Assembly: GCA_947561395.2 (NCBI GenBank)
Contig: OX387183.1
Location: 57,829,915-57,893,914 of the forward strand
Source of the DNA: Buxus sempervirens
Taxonomy: Eukaryota; Streptophyta; Magnoliopsida; Buxales; Buxaceae
Direction of reading: 5' to 3'
DNA: 64,000 bases
Part shown: positions 33,717-45,227 of the stretch, piece after piece
Numbering within the stretch: the stretch's first letter is position 1
How the letters are laid out: each line of letters begins with the position of its first letter
Made by a program: the position numbers and the translations under genes
Notes under the pieces: model-generated
Database searches by the model: none
Told to the model about the DNA's origin: nothing
What the model saw: the letters and a program-made list of their open reading frames with translations, nothing else

Positions 33717-35748
33717 TTTCGTTTTGCGCTCACTCGGAAGGAAACCTATGCAGGGGAAGAGATTTTTGAAAAGTATGATTTTTTTATTCAAGCTGGCTCG
33801 GAGGGCTGCCCTTAAAAGGAAACAGAGGCTCGAAACAAATCAGCTTAAGAGAAGGGACTCGTGTCACAAAATAAGCAGGTCTGAGGATTGGTTTGAGGGA
33901 ATGATCTGAGAAGAAATTGATTGTTATTGGTGGGACAAGAAAGTCGTAGTCAGAGTATCATTGGACAAAAAATTGATATAAAAAACAAAACAAAAAAGGA
34001 TAATCGTAGTCGAATCTTATGTGGAAGACAAATTATTTTTTATTTGTTTTAGAATTTGGTAAACCAAGACTCGAATTAAAAAAATAATGTATATGGATAT
34101 CTTATTAAAAAAAAAGGGAAAAAAAAGGGAAAGGGGCTCTTGAATTTTTTACATTTCTCAATGTGAAAAAGTAGCAGCTGTAAAAAGCTTCATGTGCCAT
34201 CATATTACTCCAGCAGCATGACCTGTTGCAAGAGGAAGCAACAAATGATTTCAATTTGCACAATTAGCCATAAGACATTAGCTTTCAAAGGGGAAAATAA
34301 AAGTGAAAGGAAGAAGAAGAAAAGATAAGGGCTCTTGAGAGTTTGTGTTACACCAAGGAAGGTTCCCTAGTTAGGAAATATTGATTCTTCTATCTATACT
34401 ATATATAACGTGAGGCACCCATTGGTAATAGTCATAACTGCTTGAATTCATTTAAAACTTTGGCAGTTTGCAAAATTGTTCCCTGCCCACCCCCACCCCG
34501 GCCCCACCAAATGTGTTATGTTATGTGAAGACATTTGTGGCATTTTCAAATGAACTATCATGGCCTTGATCAAAACCACAGACCGTTTGAGTGATTTGTA
34601 ATTTGAAAGAAACACAAAAAGGGGAAATGCTTCCTTAGACAATAACGTGTCATGGATTTTAATATATATTGATAAAACTTGCCCAAGTATTACTTATAGC
34701 AAAATTTTTATAAATGCAAACATTTGCTGAAACATTCAATAACAAAAAGGGAGAATGATGCAGCTCCTTAGTGGCTAACCCTGTACAAGGTGCTCTGTCA
34801 TGCCCAACAACTAGCTATATCAACAACCAACTATCTCTCTTATTTCTCTCTCATTCATTCAAACTTGGAATTTTTTTTTTATTGTTTTCCAAACGGTTGC
34901 TGATGTGAAAGCTAGCTATTGTGTAGGGTTGAGTACCTTTACGAGTTGATAAATAACTTGTTACAAAGTCTTTTAACCAAGCTTACAAGTTTTTATATCA
35001 GTCCTTTCATGTCTTCTAATCGCGGCTATTACAAGTCTTTAACAAGAATCCTTTTATGTGGTTTATATGTTAGTAATTGGGTTATTACAAGTCGTAATTT
35101 AAACAGATTTACAAGTTGTTTAATGAGGTTTACAAGTGTATGGCTTGTTACAAGTCTTTAACAAGGTGTAGAATTGGTAAATCGGTTGTTGGAAGTCATC
35201 TAATTGGCTGTTAGAAGTCCTTGAAATGTGGTTTACAACATCACAAAAATTAAAAATAATAACTTCTTTTAGAATATTTGAATACAATTGTCATTTTCAT
35301 GGACCACAGAAATTAAGTGAAATGAAAAGGAAATGCGAATAATGACATCATAATACAAGACAAATTGATTAGCTAGATTCTCCTCCGTGAATGCGCGCGT
35401 CTAAATTGAAAAGTCTTTGCTGATGTAATATTGTGTTGACTGGTGCACACAGAGAAGTAAAGTTTTCTCATCGGTTGTAGCATGAATGGAAGCTTCTATT
35501 TCTCACCTCATTGCTTGGTACATCGTCCACCGATCCCTGCAGGGAGGACTCAGTGCATATTGATCTTTATAATTGATTGAACAATGGATGGTAAGGCCAC
35601 CGATTCATCTGTACCACGGGTAAGGGCGAGAGCAAACTGTCCTACCTGATTGGACCACTCGGACATTGTCGGTAAACCGCGCTAGCCCTTCAGCAAGGAT
35701 GAATTCACTCTTGCGTTACCACAACATTTGTCAACAACGTGTCAAACA

Positions 35749-35901
35749 GGGAATTTCATCCCTGCAACCCATGTTGTATACACTCCTCACATTCAATGGG
35801 GAGCCCCACCATACATTTGAGATCCCACCATTCATTTGGGAGGCCTCACACCATTCATGTGAATGACTGTCTACAACGTGCCCTGTAGACGATGCCCATT
35901 G
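35749..35901. mobile_element. 153-bp insertion with 8-bp duplication
   Basis: Relative to 45832 and 6750 the sequence GGGAATTTCATCC ... GCCCATTG is extra, and GTCAAACA stands on both sides (35741-35748 and 35902-35909). It has no clear terminal inverted repeats, so the family is open; internal ACCCATGTTGTA and TACAACGTG words may pair. Confidence 0.6.
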
Positions 35902-35997
35902 GTCAAACATGGCAATAAATCGAGAACCACGCCGGTGAAAGTCGAGCTTCACATGCAAGTTGCCGGGTTGATCAACTAAGGAAAGAAATATTCCATG

Positions 35998-36377
35998 CAA
36001 AGTTTACAGTTTCGGCGGCATGCAGTCGAAATTTCGTTTTTTTTTGTTCCAGTGATGCGTTTCGTTGGGAGAAATTGCCAGGGGTGCATTGCTGATAATT
36101 TTGGAGATTTTTTGGCGAAACGAGACGGCGTATTGAATGAAACGGAGCGCAACAAGCGAAACGGAAAAAATTTTATTTTTTATTAGTGAAATGGGGCGGC
36201 ATGGCGGCGAAACGGAATGGTGTACCTGCAAAATTTCCACAAAATCCAAAAAAACCAAAATTTGCCCATTTTTTGCTTATTTTTTGCCTTTTTAATTTTT
36301 TCCTCCATTTCCGGTCGCTGAAATTTCGTTCTAGCCAATGGGTGGCACGCCCACCGGCATCAAAACTATAAACCTTG
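35998..36377. mobile_element. 380-bp hAT-like non-autonomous element
   Basis: The left end CAAAGTTTACAGTTT and the complement of the right end, CAAGGTTTATAGTTTTGATG, are related, and 8-bp copies ATTCCATG/ATTCTATG flank it (35990-35997 and 36378-36385). It lies between ATTCCATG and TCTTCCAAG, which are adjacent in the other units (for example at 45919). No gene is inside. Confidence 0.7.
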
Positions 36378-36475
36378 ATTCTATGTCTTCCAAGTAGGAA
36401 ATTATCAAAATATACTGCTTAGCAAATACGATTATCATACATTCATCATATCATAATATACAGATTATATTTAAT

Positions 36476-37480
36476 TTACGTGATTTCATATAAAGGTTTC
36501 TTTATATAATCATCGACCTTGGGAGACGAAACGGCGAAATCATCAAAAGCTTCAACGTTCCCAAAGGTTAGACCACAGTCACCCATAGCAAGCGATGCCA
36601 ACTCCGGTACGGGTAGATCTTCGTTTAGATACTGCACCACTTGTCGCATGCTTGGCCTGCCTACGGGCAGAGAATGAGAGCAAAGCAATCCCAGCTTCAA
36701 CACTAACTCCATTTCCTCCCTCACATAGTCTGTGCTCAGGTTGGGGTCGCTGGTCTCCAGGATTGCCCCTCTTTTCCAACATGTGAACACCCAATCCACC
36801 AAATTCAGATCCTCAGCCCCTGACGCTAGCGGCCCTATCGGTCTCCTTCCGCAAGCAACCTCCAGCAGAAATACCCCAAACGCAAACACATCAGTGCTGG
36901 TTGTTGCCTTGCCCGTTCTCGTTAGCTCCGGTGCCAGATAACCCAATGTTCTGACCACATCAGTTGTCTGAGGATTGCTTCCGTGATCATATAATTTTGC
37001 CAGGCCAAAATCTCCCAATCTACCGTTTAGCTCACCATCTAACAACACATTACTGGACTTCACATCTCTATGAATCACAACCTGTTCCCATTCTTTGTGT
37101 AGATAAAAGAGCCCCGACGCTACGCCTTTGATGATTCGAAATCTGTGGCTCCAAGTCAATCTGACTTTTGGTTGATCAAATAGGAATTTGTCTAGGCTTT
37201 TATTGGGCATGAATTCATACACCAAAAGAAGCTCTCCTTTACGTCGACAATAGCCTAGAAGTCGTACCAAGTTCCGGTGCCGGACCCGGCCAACGCTCAC
37301 AATCTCTGCCACAAACTCGTTGATTCCTTGCCTCGAGTCATGTGAAACCCTCTTCACTGCAACTTCAATTTTGGAAGTGGGTAGTTTACCTCTATATACC
37401 CTACCAAACCCTCCAATTCCGAGGAGTTCTTTTTCCTTGAATCCGTTGGTTGAAACATACAAACATCCATCAATTAACAT
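36476..37480 (-). pseudogene. LecRK-C: kinase-only lectin receptor kinase fragment with a foreign start
   Basis: A 334-codon open frame whose residues from about 10 on match the kinase domain of [12 protein letters not shown] loop, VAVKR lysine, [15 protein letters not shown] and APE are all present. The signal peptide, lectin domain and membrane helix are gone. Homology to the paralogs begins at STNGF, and the codons before it (MLIDGCLY...) come from adjoining transposon-like sequence with a true ATG. The C-terminal tail is also altered: a deletion of about 60 bp removes the last LecRK residues and the frame runs on into the 3' flank. VGTLGY is VRTLGY here. It could be a dead fragment or a soluble cytoplasmic kinase if transcribed; the sequence shows no promoter for it. 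Confidence 0.8.
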
Positions 37481-39508
37481 AAATTGGATGTTTGTGAATA
37501 TCTGAAAAATCCATCAATTAATATCATGTTTAGGAACATACAAACATCCAATTTATGTTAATTTAGATTCATAACCATATGTCAAATTTAGTTATTCATA
37601 ATATTATACAAGCACACATGTCCAGTATGCATGAGTGTGTGTTAGATAGCAAAATTTTACCAAAATGGAAAGATTGTACAGGAGGAGAGAAATGAAATAT
37701 AAGCCCAAACCATTTTACAACATCCAAAACACTTATAGAGAGTCAAAAAGAAGAAAATCCTACCTAAATATGTCATCCATACAAGCATAATTCACCGAAA
37801 ATGAATTTCCAAACACCCTAGATCTGATGTATACCTCCACTCTCACTTCCAACCCTTGTTGGTGTACATACTTGACTTATCAAAAAAAATTTACAAAACA
37901 CAACTCATCAGCTAGTCCAATTGGATTGAGCTAGAATCTCAGGTCAATGATATATTCTCAGAACGATTAATGTGAGGTACCATATCCAAATTGAACATGA
38001 CAAGTAAGATAATTGAACTCTCAAAAATTAAAACAAGAGTGATATCCATTTTGAAGTGCCTAATCATCCTCTAGTTTGCATTTGGCTTGTCATAGTCCCA
38101 TAATAAAGGATGTAGCTTAAAAAGGCATAGGCCTTATTAGGCAAGAGTGAACTATTGATGAAAAATAAATAATTTCAAATTGAAACAACTTAAATTTCCC
38201 ATAATTAATAGACATTGTAGATAGAAAATACTACAGAAGTTTCAATATGCAACAGGAAACAGAGATGTTCACAAATTCACATTATCGACACTGTATGTAT
38301 GCAAACAAAATAGATAATCATATACTCACCGGGACAAGAAGACAATATGGACCAAGTGGAAATAGTTGTGAGAGAAAATCAATGAATCTTCCCAATAAAG
38401 CATGGCAATCTTCTGACATACTAATTTCAGTCTGAATATGACATGGGTCCATAACAAACTTCTCTTGCCTGACAGGGGTTGTGTCCTGATCTTCATCAAA
38501 TTCTGGTGAGCATTGATTTAAATTGTGTTCAAACTTACGACCAGATACTTCACCAAGATTTAACTGATCATGGTCACTAAATGCTTCATCATGACCATAC
38601 ACCAATCTTAAGACAAAAGAAGACACGGACACTTTAGTAGCACTGATGGAAGGGAATTCATGCAAATTTTTACTCCATTTTGATATACCAATAGACAAGC
38701 CCACTTCATGAAGCATAAGAAGCTGTTCAGTGTTGCGTTCACATAAAAGAGCTGATGGAGCATCTTCAATCATGGATTAATAACAAACCCTAACAAATCA
38801 AAGATCTAAAGAAACAAAAATGAGAAATCGAAAAACAAAATAAAATCCTAAATCTAAACAACTGTAACAATGATCTGAAAAGGAAACTGAAAAACCTAGA
38901 AAATCATAACGACGATCACAACAACTCAACCACATAAGATGAAAAACAAATCAAATAGACAAACCTTTGTCTTCTAGAAACTTTAGAAAATCACAAGCTC
39001 CTTCCGCTTCAGAAAATCGCCAAGCTCCTTTCACTTCAGAGGGATGCGAAAGCCCTAATCCGACAGAAAAAAAAAATTTACACATCTGAGGCACTTTTAT
39101 ATATTCCCGGTATATTTGAAAGAAAAAAGAAACCTACCGTCTTTCTTTCCTTCTCGGATTCACCAGCTTTCGTGACTGCAAGTTAGTCATCCGCGTAATA
39201 ATGATTTGTAAATTATTCTGTAACGGCATTTGATAGAAAAGTGCAATAATGATTTGTTTTATAGAGTTAAAAATTCCGTAACAAATTGTTTTATAGGGGC
39301 ATTTAAATATAAAATGCCTTAATAAATTATTTTAAAGCGGAATTCATTAGGAAAATGCCATAATAAATCATTTTATAGTGGCATTTTTCTAGGAAATGCC
39401 GTAATAAATTGTTTTATAGTGGCATTTTAAACAAAAATGCCGTATTAAGGCACTTTCATATAAATGCCCTTATATTAGTTTCGTTTTATCACCTTTTTTT
39501 TTGTAGTG
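37481..39508. mobile_element. CACTA-type remnant (right end) replacing the 5' part of LecRK-C
   Basis: The right end reads TTTTTTTTGTAGTG at 39508. Inside it, 39230-39480 carries repeated (A)AATGCC(G/A)TAATAAAT(T/C)(G/A)TTTTATAGTGGCATTTT words, typical CACTA subterminal repeats. A TTT triplet follows (39509-39511) and then GTAGTG, the stub of the other CACTA element also seen at 24820. The left end is missing. It carries the exon-like frame at 38318-38773. Confidence 0.65.
38318..38773 (-). pseudogene. Unrecognised 151-codon exon-like frame within the CACTA remnant
   Basis: An ATG-started frame (MIEDAPSALLCERN ...) of mixed composition ends at a consensus splice donor (CCCG|GTGAGTAT, near 38330), with AT-rich intron-like sequence beyond. 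A leader at 38780-39060 includes two near-repeats of AAAATC(A/G)C(C)AAGCTCCTTYC. I do not recognise the protein. It has an acidic middle (SPEFDEDQD) and a hydrophobic end (FIDFLSQLFPLGPYCLLVPV). It is most likely the first coding exon of a host gene captured by the CACTA element, or the stump of a resident gene. Confidence 0.5.
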
Positions 39509-40012
39509 TTTGTAGTGATATTCACAAAATAATATGGACTAATTGTATTTTTTTTTAATGGGGAAAAGGAAACCAAAATATATTATTGAATTAAGATCTT
39601 GCAAAAACATGGCCTCTGGCATCATCAAAAAGAAGAGTAGAGGGGAAGGAGGGAGGGGAGTGAAGCCACATACATGCATATGAACTATTCTAGACTAATT
39701 GTATGCATGGTTTAATGAATATTGAAGATTATTTTATGAAACTCTAATTGATATCCTACCTTTTTTTAAATATATTTTTAATTAGTATGTCAACATATAG
39801 TAAAAGTAATAGGAATAGATGAATATAACAACAAAATCAAATTTAAAAAAAAAATACGAGAATCAAACCTCTGTCTTTGTGCATTATTTATGGACTTGAT
39901 TTTAGGCCTAAAAATGGGGTTGCTTGGGCTTGGGCATGCATATGGACTCCTATTTGGATTTGGTGCAGGCAAGAATTCTTGTCTGCAGCCTATGGTCGTT
40001 TTAATTATGCCC

Positions 40013-40580
40013 TTTATTGATCAAAATTTTTTTTTTTGGGGGAAAATCCAGCACCCAAATAGGTACTGGCAATCCTAGGGAGGAGAGGGGTTTAAGGCAA
40101 GATCCCAACTTGTGTATTGCTATGAAACGATGCGTGCAAGAGGTATGATCTAAATTACAAAATTCTGATTGGAAACAAGCCTCCCTTGTCCATACGCTGT
40201 AACGACCAGCAAGGTATTGTCCTCTTTGGGCCTCAACCTGCACGGTTTTGTCCTCAAAAGGTGACTCGCTAGTTAGAGTGCTCTCCCTAACTCTTATACC
40301 ATACCGGTTATTCATTTGTTTCCAATGTAGAATTGGGATAGCACATACGCAGATATCCACGGCTCTCTAGTGGCAAAGCCCTGGTAGTGTAGAAGAATTG
40401 ATTGGAGTTGTAGAGAAAGCATTTCTGGCCAAGGAGTCAGGAACAAAATTACCTTGCCTCAAGATGTGGTTCAATTGATAACCATTCAACAGAAGTTTAA
40501 TCTTGGTCATCCAATGATAAATACTCCAAGGGCATTCCTATCTTTCCATTGGCAACATCCATGAGGATTTGAGAATCACT
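40013..40580 (-). mobile_element. 5'-truncated LINE (RNase H end) in Y2
   Basis: It is absent from Y1 and Y3. On the minus strand the start reads IESDSQILMDVANGK and, further on, PHLEARQ, as in the RNase H-like domain at the end of plant L1-type LINEs. An A-rich 3' end appears as the T-run near 40028-40039. The flanks TTTAATTATGCCC and TTCAATCATACCC look like a diverged 13-bp duplication. Several stops; not functional. Confidence 0.6.
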
Positions 40581-40650
40581 TTCAATCATACCCTGTATTT
40601 AGTCTACCAAACAACCTAAGAAAGATAAAATTTAGCCAAGAGAAAAATAA

Positions 40651-40797
40651 GGTCCTGCCAGCTTAAGCTGTAAAGCCTCAACGGGATCGAATCTTGCCTT
40701 CACTCCCCAGTCTCCCTTCTCTCAAGTCCTCAGCTCTCAGGGTGACATATCTTTAATCTGGTCTTCCCCAAGCGGTTCATGCATGCGGTTTTACTAT
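40651..40797 (+). mobile_element. tRNA-derived SINE-like sequence (Y2 copy)
   Basis: Matches 25420-25570; its B-box-like part reads GGATCGAATCTTG, slightly closer to the consensus. About 18 bp are missing in the middle relative to Y1. Confidence 0.4.
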
Positions 40798-41999
40798 ATA
40801 TAGCAAAAGATTAACATGCACTTGCAATAGATATTAAGATTTTTGTCACTGTTGTGCAAACTGCAAAATCCTATGGGAGTACGTTTCCACACAACATCCA
40901 CATAAAAATAAATTGAAAAAAACGAAAAGAAAAAATGGAAAACTGATTGGTTTCAGAGCAGCAGTCACTTCCTGTTCTAAGGATGCCATCATTAAAATAC
41001 TAAAACCATTTGGTTCATTATATTTAATAATTGGTTGACTAATAATTAACCAAATAAAATTGCAAGAAGGGAGCTAGTTTCTAATCAGTTCATGAAGTAC
41101 TGCGTTCAGAACTGATGCATTGTGGTTTTCAAAATGCTGGTTGGTTCATTAATTGAGCCCTAATTGGAAAAAGCCACCGATTGATCCGAATTAGGAGGTT
41201 TAACACCATTCTTAAGGGGAATGGAGAGAAAGTCAAGGTCCAAACTGGATGCACCATTCTGGTTCTAGAACGTCAATGTCCGCAAGGCGTTCTAGAACAA
41301 GTCTTTCTCTCCTTTAATTTTTTTGGTAAGCAAACTAGCAATTTATTAAAATTCAAGGTTATGTACGGAACCACTAAGGTACATCCAATGTAATTCAAAT
41401 ATCCAAATGCCAATTCTTAGTACATATATTTATATATTTGCTAGTCGAGGTATCCAAGCTAGCTTACGCACACCACGACTAATTTGGGGGGCTTGAGCAG
41501 TCCCCCGCCCCTGTCCCACATAAACGGGTATTACCAGGCCAAAGGCCTTGGGTGGCCTCAAAGAATTAATAGCATTTAAGAGGTTTCAACCTTAGACCCT
41601 GGGGGGAGCATACCCCCAGGCCCCAAGCTTGAGACCTTGGAGAGAGCATACCAATTCTTGGTATATATGTAGTCTAGATTCTAAAACAAGTAACTCTAGC
41701 AACCTATGTGTTACTGCAATATTTATTAGGTCTTAAACATGGTAATATATTAGGACCTTGCATCTCATCTTACAAAAATGAAAAAAAAAAGGTACCTTGC
41801 ATCTCCTTAGCTGCCGTATTGATCAACTGAAGAATGATTTCATAGCTTCAAAATGGAAATTTCTGGGAGAAGAAGAATATGTACATAGCTATATACAGAG
41901 GGAGAGAAGATAAATATAAACATCATATATATATATTCATCATCCAGGAATTATTTTACATGCTCAATCTAGATGAGCATACGAATGCCTCTTATAAGA

Positions 42000-42292
42000 T
42001 CATCGGCCTTGAGAGATAAAGGAGTCTGCAACGGACGATAATCGAGTCGTTTCCTTCTCCTAAGAAGAAGGAATCGAAATAGGGAAATCATCGTTGCCTT
42101 CAACGTGCCAAAATGTCAGGCGATGGTCATCCATAGCAAGCAATGACGACTCCGGTAGAGGTACATCTCCATCTAAATACTGCACCACTTGTCACATGCT
42201 TGGCCTGGTTGTGGGAAGGGAGTGAGAGCATAGCAATCCTAGCTCAAATACCAACTCCATCTCCTCTCTTACGTAATCTGTACCCAAGTTGG
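42000..42292 (-). pseudogene. 3' remnant of an F-type lectin receptor kinase (Y2)
   Basis: It matches the last 100 codons of gene F and breaks at the same base as the Y1 copy (after ACCCAAGTTGG). The coding frame is damaged. Lectin, membrane and most kinase sequence is lost. Confidence 0.85.
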
Positions 42293-42424
42293 ATTGTGCT
42301 TGGCCCAATGGCCCCAATCCAAAGTTGACTAGCCAAACTCGCCTTTGACCCACCCTAACCCAAACATTGTTATTTGAGTTTAGGTTGGCCCAAACAAAAT
42401 ATAATTTTTTGAAGAAATTATAAA

Positions 42425-42645
42425 AATCGAGAACAGTTGGTGCAGCATTTAGGAGTAGTGTTTCATCGTTGGACCAGTGGAGATGTATTGTGAATTGTGG
42501 AACATGAGTAGAAATATTAGAAAAGAAGAAGAAGAATACGCAAATTTAAGTGGTTTGGCCGTGTGCCTACGTCCATTATGTATGACAGAATTTCTATTAA
42601 AAAGAAATCGAATATGGTTACATCAATGTATATATACCAACTCTA
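42425..42645 (+). mobile_element. L1-type LINE reverse transcriptase remnant (Y2 copy)
   Basis: Duplicate of the fragment at 27195-27415, with the same KFKWFGRV-like wording (near 42545). Old and non-coding. Confidence 0.45.
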
Positions 42646-43118
42646 AACCCCGTAATTCTTAAAATCCCAAAAATACCCTATACCGTACCGTGGGGGACTT
42701 CAACCATAGGGTCCCTCAAGTCCTTCCCCTTGGACCCAAAATATGAATCACAGTTTCCAATAAGATGAAACATGATGTGGCTCTAGCGAATATTTACCGT
42801 CTTGTAAGAGGGTTATATAATTCTCGCTAGAGAGGAGGCCAGGCGCAGTTTCATTTCTTACGAACTAATTGCTACAATTATATCTAGCAAACGAACATTT
42901 CTTCAATACATTAAAGAATGCATCTCTCAATTATTGCGATTGGAATAGAACGATGGATGGGCTTATAATTGATTGAACCCCGTTTGGAAAGGCCACTGGT
43001 TCATCAGAACCACGGTTAAGGGCAAGGGAGCAAACTGTCCTACCTGATTGGACCACTCGAACTGTAAGACATTGTTTGTAAACCGCACTAGACCTTTAGC
43101 AACAGCAAGGATGAATTC

Positions 43119-44065
43119 CCATTATAATACCTGGCTTTGGTTCGATAACTGGCTTCCTGGAGGTTCTCTTTTCTCTAAATATGGCAGCCAAATCATCCTT
43201 GACTCAGGCTTACCTCAAGATTCCAAAGTGTCTTGCATAATTTCTGATAATCATTGGGATCCCATTCCAGCTGTATCGGCAGACCTCTTACAGGCTTGGG
43301 GCATGCTATCTCACATCCCTCCACCTGACCAAAGTTGGGAAGACCTCATCACTTGGCTTCCCTCTCCATCTGGCCTATTCTCCATCAAGGATACTTACAA
43401 GGCTTTGGGAATCTCTCAACCACAAGTACCTTGGAGCAACCTTGTTTTGTTCAATGGCAACATCTCAAGGCACTCATTTTGTCTTTGGATGGAAATTCAC
43501 GTACGTCTTCTAACAAGACTTCCTTCTTAACTTGAATATCTTGAGCAACTCTCTATGCATTTTATGCAGGAACAGTGGAGAGAACATTGACCATCTCTTC
43601 TTTGATTGCAACTATTCTTCTAAACTTTAGGCATCAGTGTTGACCAAGAACTGTTACCCTCGTAACCATCTCCCATGGACAGACCTCATCTCCACCATTT
43701 CTCAGCATTTTCATGGGAAAGATCTTGTTGCCAAGATAAGGAAGCTCTCCCTTGCAGCAACAGTTTACCACTTGTGGAAGGAGCGCAACCAGCGGATATT
43801 CTAGAATAAAGCCCTACCTCCTGAGGACTTGGACAACTTAATTGGCTTGGAAATTAGAGCAAAGCTAACCTCTACTGAATTAAATGCTACAGTTAGCCCA
43901 CTTGCTAGAGAACTTTGCCATAACTGGTCTTTACTCTAAATATTAGTTGGGATTCCCATCTTTCCTTTCTTGTACCTATTATGGACTGATTTCCGAGTCT
44001 CGTGCACCTGTATTACCTTGTACTTCTTCCTTTGATTTAATAATACTTGCTTACATTAAAAAAAA
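43119..44065 (+). mobile_element. 947-bp 5'-truncated L1 LINE with zf-RVT domain
   Basis: The frame from about 43120 reads NTWLWFDNWLPGGSLFSKYG, then SGLFSIKDTYKAL and ISRHSFCLWM, the zinc-binding zf-RVT region that follows the reverse transcriptase in plant L1 LINEs. NIDHLFFDC follows near 43590. It ends in an A-run (ATTAAAAAAAA) and is flanked by 13-bp copies CAAGGATGAATTC (43106-43118 and 44066-44078). The empty site is at 27878. The frame is interrupted by stops; the 5' part was never copied. Confidence 0.9.
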
Positions 44066-44078
44066 CAAGGATGAATTC

Positions 44079-45207
44079 ACTCCTGTGGTCGTGAATCTAG
44101 TGATTCCACGTTACCTCAAATGCTACGAAAGGAATGATCGTCTAAATCTGATTTAGGCGCTTACCCCATCCCGTTATTAAAGAAATTTGTATGGCCCTTT
44201 ACCCAAAAATCATATGGCTTTCCAGGCCTAAGTGGGTTGAGGTAGTCAGAAACACTAATTGGAAACTGAATCGGCTAATTAAGTAGGGCCATGGCAGTTG
44301 GATAGGTTAATCCTGTACGCCCTCCAAATGGGTTAGGTTTGATAAGTGTTATATTGACATAGAATATAAGTAATTAAAGTATTGTCACGTCAAACTGATC
44401 CGTTATCAACCTAATAGGGCCAGGAGTATGTTTGGCATGGGCTAAACTCTTACCCGACAAATTGGGTTTGGCCAACCCGGTCTCATTATCATCCCTCCAA
44501 TTGGCGATATAAATCTTCAGGATGAGATCGTCTGTCGTCGAGATGCACGGACTTGCGTGAGATTCTGCGAGATGCAACGTCTCACCATGACTCTTGTTTC
44601 AAATATTTCAATATGAAACATAATTTCACTTAACATTTCACATTAGAAAATGCAGTTGCTGCTGAGTGCTGCCCACAGACGCTGCAGGGCCTGCTGCAGC
44701 ATCGGTGATTGATGCACAACCATGTAAGACCATTGTATATGTAAGGGCTTTGTGATTGGTGCACAACAGTCCTTGCAGAGGATGTGGGCCCACTATTTCA
44801 AGGGCAACCTTACCAGCTGCACCAACTTAACCGGATACAATACGGGTCTCAGTTACAAAGAAACTTGAAACACAAAGGGCAAGACTAATGAGACGTTAAG
44901 TTGCATTCCAAAAGGTGGCACGATAACAAACCTAGAAAAGTGGACGGCTTAGATCATTTTTGAGATATGTGAAATACGGCAATAAATCGATAACCACGCC
45001 GGGGCAAGTCGAGCTTCACGTGCAAGCCGCCGGGTTGATCAACTGAGGAAAGAAACATTTCGTGTCTTCCAAGTTGGAACTTGGAACAGAACGATGGATG
45101 GTCTTATAATTGATTGAACCCCATTTGGAAAGGCCACCGATTCATCCGTACCACGCGTAAGGGCGAGGGAGCAAACTGTCCTACCTGATTGGACCACACT
45201 CGGACTG
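44079..45207. other. Gene-free duplicated spacer
   Basis: Collinear with 27891-28860 and then, from about 45080, with the spacer at 27700. It includes GATCGTCTGTC-type foldback sequence near 44525-44710. No coding region is supported. Confidence 0.6.
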
Positions 45208-45227
45208 TAGGACATTGTCTGTAAACC

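Larger units (their letters stand above)
32250..35575. repeat. Duplicated upstream segment, unit B copy
   Basis: Collinear with 9909-12549. Differences are mostly insertions described separately: foldback elements at 32303-32475 and 33326-33716, and a hAT MITE shared with the other units. Non-coding. Confidence 0.8.
35576..36475. other. Spacer between unit B and LecRK-C
   Basis: This is the same duplicated spacer as at 45100-46049, carrying two unit-specific insertions (35749-35901 and 35998-36377). No genes are seen. Confidence 0.65.
39518..41999. repeat. Segment Y2, duplicated downstream flank of an F-type LecRK
   Basis: Near-identical to 24826-26775 apart from a LINE insertion at 40013-40580. 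It has no genes of its own. It is preceded by the six-base CACTA stub GTAGTG at 39512-39517. Confidence 0.85.

Noticed and set aside
33367-33909. 180-codon frame near 33.4 kb
   Set aside because: It is produced by the internal repeats of a foldback element; the repeated MGVPQANNGVPQ-like text reflects DNA repeats, not a protein.
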